Of a stretch of 26,017 bases of DNA, positions 14,753 through 21,823 are shown one piece after another. The notes beneath the pieces were generated by a model. It was not told the origin of the DNA. It ran no database searches and saw only the letters and a program-made list of their open reading frames with translations. Source of the DNA: CAZSPL01 sp964608735 (lineage in GTDB: Bacteria > JAJVIF01 > JAPKYR01 > CAZSPL01); assembly GCA_964608735.1 (NCBI GenBank), contig CAZSPL010000028.1, forward strand, positions 1-26,017. Reading direction: 5' to 3'. Position 1 is the stretch's first letter; each line of letters opens with the position of its first letter. The translations under genes and the position numbers were made by a program.

Positions 14753-16990
14753 AGACGGCTTATTCCCGTATTGGTGATTCTGCTCGCAGTTTTAGCGGCG
14801 CTGGGATGTTCTGGTTCCGGCGACGCCGTCAATCCGGTGGTGGAACAGCCCGTCGCGCAGGCGGTTGATTCACACCAGCTATGGGGCGTGTGGCAATTTA
14901 CCGCCGACCCCGCGGCGCAGAGCCTCGATGTCGTCGAGCTTCGCACCGGGGAGATGCATCTCAACGCATTGCCATTCCTCGAGCCGCCTCCGCTTTTGTA
15001 CATCACCCTGGAAACCCTTCAATTCAACGGGAATATAATCGAAACGGATATCGGATTGAGGCACCCGTTCCTCGGGCTGAATGAGTTCACCGGTTTCGAC
15101 GTGTGCGGGGTTCTGATTACGCGCGGGTCGGTTTCCGGGTATGGCGATTCATCCATCGTCATGGCCGGGGAAGGCGAGACGCGGCTTCTGAATGCCGACG
15201 GCTACACGCGCTGGTGGAATCCAGTGGAGTTCCCCGTAAATGAGGGGACGATGTTTTCATACAACGACGGCCAGCTCGGGGCGCCGCATTCGTTTGCGGA
15301 TTACAACGCGACGGTCAACGGTTACAAGTTGTTCTGCGATGACCTCGAGGACCCGGATGCTCCGGTCGGTGATGTGGATGTGGCATCGCGATGCGTGTTC
15401 TCGGCGGGACAGAAGAATATTCGGCATTACTCGATTGAGATCGGGAATGACGGCCTTGTATTCAACTACGCTATCGACGCGAACTGGCAGTTCCCGCAGG
15501 GGAATCCGCCGTACAGCGTGCCCGATGACTTCACCCCGGCGGCGAACCGGCCCGAGGCGTGGAATATCAACATCACGGAATTGGAAAATACGCTCTGGAA
15601 TGACGGTCAGGATACCGGCGGCGATTTGAGTTTATCGATAGATGTCTGGGACCATTACAACGCCAATATGAATACGGTGACGGTTGAGTCGCCGGGGAAT
15701 TTCGATGCCACGGGCACCGATGTTGCCGTCGGCGGGGGAGAGGGATACAGCACATACGAGATAGACATCATCGATGCGACGCCGGGTCCCGATGAGATTG
15801 AATTATTCATCACCGTCGAGGCGGCTGACGGCGCGGATAGCCCATTTGTTTATTTCTTCGGCAGCGCGACGGTCGATGACGAGCCGATAGGACCAGTGGA
15901 ATGCGGCACGGGAAACCATTCCAACCCGGTCCAGACTCCGTTCACCGATGTGGGCAGCGTAACCCGGTTCGATGCGGCATGGCTTAAAACAGGGCCATAC
16001 GCGGGGGAGATGATAGCCTCGGATTTCAACGGTTCGGTTAATCAGCTCAGGCGATACAACATGGACAGCGTGTCATCACATTCAAGAAGCGTTTTCGCGA
16101 CGCTTCCCGCTGTGTGCTGTCCTCCTGCCCCGCCGCCGTATTCATTCCCGCCGTTTATTACACATATCGAAGTCGAGCCGGTGACCGGGCGCGTCATCGT
16201 GGTGCCGTTCGGTCCCGAAGCGAATAACCGGCTTGTGCTTTTTGATGACACGGGCAATCTCATAGGCCCGGATACGGGAATCAGCGTGGGCGCGGGGCGC
16301 AGGATATCGGCGATGGGTGTCAATGAAAACGGCGATATATGGCTCATCTCCTCGTTCCAGCTCAGCTACGATTACGGCGATGACTGCCGGCTGCAGAGGT
16401 ATGTGTACCTGTCGAGCGCGCCGTATTATACGCTTGACGCATCATACGACCTTGAACTGGATGAGGTTATCGGTTCCTATTACAACTCCACCTATGGTTA
16501 TGTCGTAACCAACGACATGGTAGACCTTGTTGTTCTCTATCCCGAGCAGCGGATATTCCTGTGGCATTCGTCATCATTCGCGCAACATAACGGGCGTCTC
16601 GACCTGTTCGACATCAACGCATCCGGCCCGCCGACCTACCTTCCGGAGTTAAGCTCGCCGAACCTTCTGTCGCTTGGGACATGGAACAGCCATACGGATT
16701 ATTTCACGGTGGAAAGCGCGGCGATGACATGCGACCATGCCGATTCGACGCTTGACGGCTGCCGCGTGAGCGTGATGTCGCTGTGCATGACGGCGACTTC
16801 CCAGCGGCCATGCCTCGTGGCGAGAATCGACAGGGACGGCAATGTGTTGAGCGAAACGAATTTCGGTACCGGCATATGGCCGGATACCATGGGGATAAAC
16901 GACGACCCGGATCCGGCGAAAGCATATCTCGTGTTCATTGATTACTCGCCTTCGAATGGCTACATGTTGTCGCCGCCGTCGGATTGGTAG
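14750..16990 (+). CDS. Tandem WGLWQF lipoprotein C (apparent ATA start)
   Basis: A 746-residue paralog. Read from the ATA at 14750 the signal is (M)RRLIPVLVILLAVLAALGC with lipidated Cys20. The first conventional alternative, TTG at 14771, would drop the two arginines and shorten the signal, and has no ribosome site at the right distance. The N-terminal module has all family blocks (SHQLWGVWQF, LRTGEMHLNALPFLEPPP, LRHPFLGLNEFTGFDVCG, NADGYTRWWNPVEFPVN, SRCVFSAGQKNIRHYSIEI). The C-terminal module is divergent, with a short proline/cysteine insert (VCCPPAPPPYSFPP) ahead of the VEPVTGRVIVVP phrase, and ends SPPSDW. Lipoprotein D follows after only 35 bases and is probably co-transcribed. The gene may be poorly translated, start-codon-dead, or carry a sequencing error at one base. 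Confidence 0.8.
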   Translation: MRRLIPVLVILLAVLAALGCSGSGDAVNPVVEQPVAQAVDSHQLWGVWQFTADPAAQSLDVVELRTGEMHLNALPFLEPPPLLYITLETLQFNGNIIETDIGLRHPFLGLNEFTGFDVCGVLITRGSVSGYGDSSIVMAGEGETRLLNADGYTRWWNPVEFPVNEGTMFSYNDGQLGAPHSFADYNATVNGYKLFCDDLEDPDAPVGDVDVASRCVFSAGQKNIRHYSIEIGNDGLVFNYAIDANWQFPQGNPPYSVPDDFTPAANRPEAWNINITELENTLWNDGQDTGGDLSLSIDVWDHYNANMNTVTVESPGNFDATGTDVAVGGGEGYSTYEIDIIDATPGPDEIELFITVEAADGADSPFVYFFGSATVDDEPIGPVECGTGNHSNPVQTPFTDVGSVTRFDAAWLKTGPYAGEMIASDFNGSVNQLRRYNMDSVSSHSRSVFATLPAVCCPPAPPPYSFPPFITHIEVEPVTGRVIVVPFGPEANNRLVLFDDTGNLIGPDTGISVGAGRRISAMGVNENGDIWLISSFQLSYDYGDDCRLQRYVYLSSAPYYTLDASYDLELDEVIGSYYNSTYGYVVTNDMVDLVVLYPEQRIFLWHSSSFAQHNGRLDLFDINASGPPTYLPELSSPNLLSLGTWNSHTDYFTVESAAMTCDHADSTLDGCRVSVMSLCMTATSQRPCLVARIDRDGNVLSETNFGTGIWPDTMGINDDPDPAKAYLVFIDYSPSNGYMLSPPSDW

Positions 16991-17025
16991 CGATTAGGAT
17001 TGATTGTATTCCAAGGGAGCAAGAT

Positions 17026-19256
17026 ATGACCGGTAAATTTTCAGTCTTACTGATTTGCATCATCGTATTTCTAATGGCGGGATGCTCGGGACAGGGCACT
17101 CCGCTCGCGCCTGAGGTTGACATCCACGCGGCGGTGAACGCGGATTCGCATGGCTTATGGGGCCTCTGGCAGTTCAGTGCCGACCCTTCGGTGGGGACGC
17201 TCGATGTGGTGCAGCTTCGTGGTCCCGATGTTCATTTAAACGCGCTGAGGTTTCTCGAACCGCCGGTTAACTTGCACCTGACGGTGGAGAATGTTCAATT
17301 CAGCGGGAATGTCCTCGATGTCGATGTCGTACTCAGGCATCCGTTCCTTGGGTTGAACCAGTTCACCGGTTTCGATGTTTGCGGCATTCTGATTTGTAAC
17401 GGCACCGTTTCCGGCTTCAGCGACCCGGACATTCTTTTGCCGGGGGATATCCGGCTTCTCAACGCCGATGGATACACGAGGTGGTGGAATCCGGCGGAAT
17501 TCCCTCACGTGGAAACGGTTTTCGGTTACAAGGACGGGCTTCTCGGTACACCGGATGAATTAGCCCACTTCAGCGCAACATTGAATGGATACAAATTCTT
17601 CTGCGACGACCTCACCGAAGCGAACGCGCCCCTTGGCGATGTAGACCCGGCATCGCGATGCGTGTTCTCGGCGGGGCAGCAGAATAAGCGGCATTATACG
17701 ATTGGATTCCAGCCGGGCGGATTCGTGTTTAACTACGCGATTGACGCATCATGGAAATATCCTGTCGGCCCGCCGCCGTATGAAATACCCAATGATTTCC
17801 CGCCCGGGGCGAACCGCGTCGAGGCATGGAATGTCGTGGTGACCGAAACGGAGAACACGCTCTGGAACGATGGCATCGACAGCGGCGGGGGCTTGAGTCT
17901 CAGCATGGATGTCTGGGACCATTTCAACGCCGGCCTGAATACGGTCACGGTTGAATCACCGGGAAATTTCGCACCGGTTGCCGCATCGGTTCCGGTTGGA
18001 GGCGGCGAGGGATACAGCACGTATGAAGTCGATATTACCGGGGCGACGCCGGCGTGGGAAATGATAGACCTGTTGATAACCGTCGAATCGGAAGCGGAAG
18101 GATACCAGGAGTTGCTTCCGGGGAAAACGGTATGCGCGTATTTTATGCACGGGTCGTTGGTTGACGATGAAGCTCCCTCATCCGAAGAATGCGGTCTCGG
18201 TGTGTTTGATAATTATATTCAGACTCCGTTCCAGGACCAGTCGATCAACCTGGTGAAATATGAGCTGGCGTGGCTGAACTCGGGCCCGTACGCAGGCGAG
18301 ATGCTTGTGTTGCGTGATTCCGGGCAGATCGGGCGATATAACATGGACACCATCGGGAATCCGACCGGCAGCATGTTCGCGGAGCTTCCGCCGGTAGCCA
18401 TCACGCCCCCGCCGAATCCCGGGCTGCTCTTTCATCTCGATGTGGAGCCGGTTACCGGGCGGGTTCTCGCCGTCGGCAACAGCCCCAACGGGCAGAACAA
18501 CTCGATCCTGATCTACGATAACGTGGGGAATTTGATTTCACCTGAAGTGGGATTGAGCGTCGGGCCTGAAGGGCGGAAGATCCAGGCGATGGATATCGAT
18601 GAGAACGGTGATCTATGGATGATGACAGGCACCGACTGGCTTGATTGCACAGTCGATACGAAACTTGAGCGATGGGTATACCAGGCCGATGCGCCGTATT
18701 ATGTTTACGATGAAACATCCGACCTGCCCACGGATGACATCATCGGCACATACTTCGAGGGATGGGAAGTAACGGCCGTGGAAAATGATATAGCCGACAT
18801 GGTAATCAGTTGGGAGGCCGANNNNNNNNNNTCTTCCAGCAGGCGCACGTGGGAGAGCACAACGGGCATCTGTATGTATTCGACACGAATCCGAGCGGGC
18901 CGCCGACATACCGCGATGACCTGTATAACGACAGCCTGTTCAGCTATCCGACGTACCGCGGGTTCAACGACAATCACAAGAATGCATACGGCGGGATATG
19001 GATAGACCGGAGCGTACCGGGACTGGATTATTGCCGGGTGCTGATATACGGCAGGCGGTGTCCGGATTTGATGGTGATGCTTATGCGTTTCGACGCGTCG
19101 GATTGCACGGTTACCAGCGAGACGGTGCTGGATGGCTTGAAGTCGCCGTATACGGTGGGTATCAATGAGGATCCCGATCCGGCGAAGAGGAACGTGATAT
19201 TTGTCAACTGGCCGGCGAATGAGTGCTGGATGGGTTCGCCCCCGGTGGATTGGTAG
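17026..19256 (+). CDS. Tandem WGLWQF lipoprotein D (contains a 10-N gap)
   Basis: The fourth tandem paralog. The start at 17026 (GGGAGC five bases upstream) gives the signal MTGKFSVLLICIIVFLMAGC, Cys20 as in its sisters; an in-frame GTG 14 codons earlier lies within the end of gene C and is rejected. The N-terminal module is the most diverged of the four (LRGPDVHLNALRFLEPPV, VVLRHPFLGLNQFTGFDVCG). The C-terminal module is closest to lipoprotein A (VKYELAWLNSGPYAGEMLV, RYNMDTI, KNAYGGIW, RNVIFVNW) and ends SPPVDW. The frame changes across the gap at 18822-18831. Comparison with A shows about 11 bases should be there, so the gene is intact, about 743 residues. It is likely co-transcribed with C. 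No terminator is visible before the convergent NIF3-like gene. Function unknown. Confidence 0.82.
18822..18831. other. Assembly gap (10 N) inside lipoprotein D
   Basis: Left flank encodes MVISWEA, right flank FQQAHVGEHNGHL. Lipoprotein A has nine residues between the matching VI and FQQ; D has four plus a partial codon on each side. About 11 unknown bases are needed, which also restores the reading frame. Confidence 0.9.
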
Positions 19257-19295
19257 GAAGGATGAAGACACAGACAAGCTGAAGTACGCGCAACG

Positions 19296-20126
19296 CTAAG
19301 ATTCGGCTCTTACGACGCCGTTGAATGTATCCACTTGCACGCCCCGTTCGATGAGTGCGTCGATGAAGATATTTATGCCGATTGAGTCGCTCGCCATGTG
19401 TCCGGCGAGTATCAGGTTTTTGGAGTCCGCTTCCTCTCTCAGTTTAACGACATCCTTGGGCGGGACATGCATATAAACGGCGGTGTCGCGCCCGTATTTC
19501 CAGTATGTCCGCAGCACATCGGGGCCGCCGAAAGTCCCGTTTGCAAACGCGATGATGGGCGTGCCGCAGGGGTTGTCCGGGTCGCCTATAACGATCTTCG
19601 GTTTGACCGGGGATATTTTATATTCATCGAACTGCATGAATGCGTCGACCAGATCACCGACCGTTTTTCGGTTGCCCTCGGGGAATTTCGGGTAGATGCG
19701 TCCGCGCGCGGTGTTCTCGGAGATGATATCAATCACGATATGCAGGTTCATTACCGGGAGGCCGAGCATACGGAACGCGGTTATGTTGCGGTCGTAATTC
19801 GCGCCGCGTCCGCCGAGTTCAATTTCCTCGCGGCGTTCCTTCAGGGCTTCCTCGGCTTCATCCTCGGACGCGCCGATTTCGCGCATGAGCATTTTCTGGC
19901 GGTTCATGACTTCGAAGAAGTTTGTTCTCGTGGTGAGGCCTATGGGGTGATGCCCGATAACCCCGTCGTAGCCGAGTTGTTTCGCGAACATCACATCCGC
20001 GAGGTCGATATCGATACCGAACAGGACGCGTTTCATTTTGCCGGGGACATAAATCATCGTATCCCGCGGTACTTCGTCAATTCCAGCCATTACAAGGGCT
20101 AAGGCGAGTATTTCATTGGAATGCAT
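19296..20126 (-). CDS. NIF3-like (NGG1p-interacting factor 3 / DUF34) family protein
   Basis: This 276-residue protein shows the NIF3 pattern: LFGIDIDLADVMFAKQLGYDGVIGHHPIG with the paired histidines (around residues 59-60) that bind a dinuclear metal centre in the family, and a C-terminal LAGHMASDSIGINIFIDAL segment matching the second metal-binding region, although the usual glutamate there appears to be replaced (H-x-x-S-D). A central IPG-like insert (GGRGANYDRNITAFRMLGL) separates the halves. The family is widely conserved with no settled activity; metal-dependent hydrolase or metal chaperone roles have been proposed. The ATG at 20126 has GAGGAG eight bases upstream, and TG-T-TATTAT at 20157-20165 (minus strand) could be an extended -10. 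There is no signal peptide. It converges on lipoprotein D. Confidence 0.65.
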   Translation of the reverse strand: MHSNEILALALVMAGIDEVPRDTMIYVPGKMKRVLFGIDIDLADVMFAKQLGYDGVIGHHPIGLTTRTNFFEVMNRQKMLMREIGASEDEAEEALKERREEIELGGRGANYDRNITAFRMLGLPVMNLHIVIDIISENTARGRIYPKFPEGNRKTVGDLVDAFMQFDEYKISPVKPKIVIGDPDNPCGTPIIAFANGTFGGPDVLRTYWKYGRDTAVYMHVPPKDVVKLREEADSKNLILAGHMASDSIGINIFIDALIERGVQVDTFNGVVRAES

Positions 20127-20188
20127 AGATCATACTCCTCGTAAGACAAGGGGAGAATAATAACATAAACGCGATTGCAACGCCCGGG

Positions 20189-21340
20189 TCAATTCTGGAG
20201 ACCGGGGTAGGGAGCCCCATCGCCGGTTGGAGGGATATACAGCTTGAGGTCGATGGGAAGCTGCGCGACGTCGCCCGGCGCGAGTGAGGCGGCGGCGATG
20301 GATATTTTGTCGAGTATCATGTTTTTGTTCGCGGGCCAGTCGACCTCGAGCTTGAGTTTCGGCAGCGCGATGGCTTCGGCATGTGTTTCAGGTTTCGATG
20401 CGACCTCGTCATCCTTGCGGAGGCTTTTTATTATCCGATCCCTTTCCGGTTTTCCGGCTTGCGGATGTATGTCGAGTGTCAGTTTTCCATTTTCATTCGA
20501 TGAGATTTTCCATGCGACACCGGATCCCGCGATGGTGTTGAACCCTATGTCGCAGGCATCGCTCGGTTCAAGGGGATTCTGGATTTTCATTTTATCGATG
20601 AGATGTCCGGATATGCCGGTCACGAACGCGCCGTTCACCGCGGTAGCAGGAAGCTGGACGCCGGTCGATGCGAATGTGAGTTCGAGCCGCGGCGGGAAAT
20701 CGAGAAATTTCACATCGGGATTCGAAATTTCGCTATCGAATGCAAACACGATTCTATCGGAGTCGATACCGAGCCTGTAATATTTGACGCTGGTAATTTT
20801 CGAGACGGGTTCGGCATCGCGCGCGGAAGGTTCGATGACGAGGGGCGGGGGAGGGACAAATTTGGGTGGCTGACTCGCGCGGGTTATGGGTTTCGGATAT
20901 AACACCTGTATTTCCAGCTTGTTCGGGGCAGGCTCAAATATCGCATATTCGTAGTCGGCCCCCGGCGTGATGGACAGCTTGAAATAACTTCGCGGCGGTG
21001 CGCCGTCGACCCGGATATCCATCCTTTCGATGAGCTTGCCGTTTATTTTGGTGGCGAATTTATTTTTTGTTCCGCTGGGCAGTTTGCAGTTCAGGCCCTT
21101 GAATTCGATTTCGATGGAGCCGCTGGAGCCGTTGACGGCGGCCTGGGGGAGGGGGTCATCGGATGTCAGCAATAATGAGTCGCCGTTGTCGAGGCGGCTA
21201 TGGATGATGGACTGGATACACGGCACCCTGTCGGCGGCGAATCCGGGAAGGGATGCGAGGAAGAGGAATATCGCGATACAAGGGGCTGTTATTATGAGGC
21301 CGGCGATAATACGTCGCCGTGGTAATAAAAGCGGTTTCAT
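20189..21340 (-). CDS. Exported protein with two AMIN-like domains
   Basis: This 383-residue protein begins with a basic, hydrophobic signal/anchor (MKPLLLPRRRIIAGL, then CIAIFLFLASLPGFAA). Two homologous beta-rich segments follow. The first (about 45-150) contains GSIEIEFKGLNC, GKLIERMDIRVDG and a YEYAIFEPAPNKLEIQVL end. The second (about 190-310) contains DRIVFAFDSEI, PPRLELTF, GHLIDKMKIQN and NGKLTLDIHP. This is the AMIN pattern (PF11741), found in periplasmic proteins such as PilQ secretins and AmiC amidases, where it helps localise them to the cell wall. No secretin or amidase domain follows, and the last ~70 residues are low-complexity. The start at 21340 is chosen from GAGAGGG six bases upstream; ten extra in-frame codons upstream have no ribosome site. 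Possible tandem -10 boxes lie at 21405-21410 and 21427-21432. Confidence 0.65.
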   Translation of the reverse strand: MKPLLLPRRRIIAGLIITAPCIAIFLFLASLPGFAADRVPCIQSIIHSRLDNGDSLLLTSDDPLPQAAVNGSSGSIEIEFKGLNCKLPSGTKNKFATKINGKLIERMDIRVDGAPPRSYFKLSITPGADYEYAIFEPAPNKLEIQVLYPKPITRASQPPKFVPPPPLVIEPSARDAEPVSKITSVKYYRLGIDSDRIVFAFDSEISNPDVKFLDFPPRLELTFASTGVQLPATAVNGAFVTGISGHLIDKMKIQNPLEPSDACDIGFNTIAGSGVAWKISSNENGKLTLDIHPQAGKPERDRIIKSLRKDDEVASKPETHAEAIALPKLKLEVDWPANKNMILDKISIAAASLAPGDVAQLPIDLKLYIPPTGDGAPYPGLQN

Positions 21341-21404
21341 TTCGAACCCTCTCTCTTGCTGATAGACCAAGGCCGCTTCGGGAATTTCGCCCGGGGCGGT
21401 TGTT

Positions 21405-21435
21405 GTTATATTTCGTCATAAGGGGGGTTATATTT
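21405..21435 (-). promoter_or_regulatory. Twin direct repeat / tandem -10 boxes upstream of the AMIN gene
   Basis: GTTATATTT occurs twice (21405-21413 and 21427-21435), starting 22 bp apart, i.e. two helical turns. On the minus strand each contains TATAAC, a good -10. They may be tandem promoters for the AMIN gene or paired regulator half-sites. -35 boxes are weak. Confidence 0.35.
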
Positions 21436-21445
21436 AATTAGATTA

Positions 21446-21763
21446 AGCCTTTGGGACAGTCCCGCGGGCTGGAGCGGTTTGATNNNNNNNNNNNNNNNNN
21501 NNNNNNNNNNNNNNNNNNNNNNNNNNNNNNNNNNNNNNNNNNNNNNNNNNNNNNNNNNNNNNNNNNNNNNNNNNNNNNNNNNNATTGTGCGCAGCCCTTG
21601 GGACAGTCCCTTGGCAGTGTGATGATAAAATCGGCGGGCATGCGTTTGGGGACAGTCCCGCGGGCTGGAGCGGTTTGATATTGTGCGCAGCCCTTGGGAC
21701 AGTCCCTTGGCAGTGTGATGATAAAATCGGCGGGTATGCGTTTGGGGACAGTCCCACGGGCTG
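21446..21763. repeat. 96-bp tandem array of the GGGACAGTCCC hairpin element
   Basis: Two full units are visible, starting at ATTGTGCGCAGCCC at 21584 and 21680, exactly 96 bases apart and nearly identical. The second ends divergently after GTCCCACGGGCTG. The 3' end of a further unit (21453-21483) lies before the 100-N gap. Each unit has two GGGACAGTCCC palindromes (21600-21610 and 21649-21659; 21696-21706 and 21745-21755) in longer inverted arms, CAGCCC...GGGCTG. It lies between the divergent AMIN and heparinase-like genes. A single diverged copy is at 5274-5348. Confidence 0.88.
21484..21583. other. Assembly gap of 100 N inside the tandem array
   Basis: Exactly 100 N's, a default placeholder. 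The left flank ends GGAGCGGTTTGAT and the right flank begins ATTGTGCGCAG, the same junction seen between the two complete units at 21679/21680. The true number of units is therefore unknown. Confidence 0.95.
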
Positions 21764-21823
21764 ACGTGACATCGTGGGGATTTCAGATGTAAATAGATAT
21801 ATAATGCAGTGGGAGAACCTTGT

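Noticed and set aside
20205..20222. Stretch CCGGGGTAGGGAGCCCC resembling one arm of the 9756-9810 inverted repeat
   Set aside because: It lies within the last codons of the AMIN protein, has no partner arm, and a G+C-rich match of this size could be chance.
21446..21763. CRISPR-like array
   Set aside because: The 96-bp units are contiguous and include the 'spacer' portion in the repeat; no unique spacers and no cas genes are seen.
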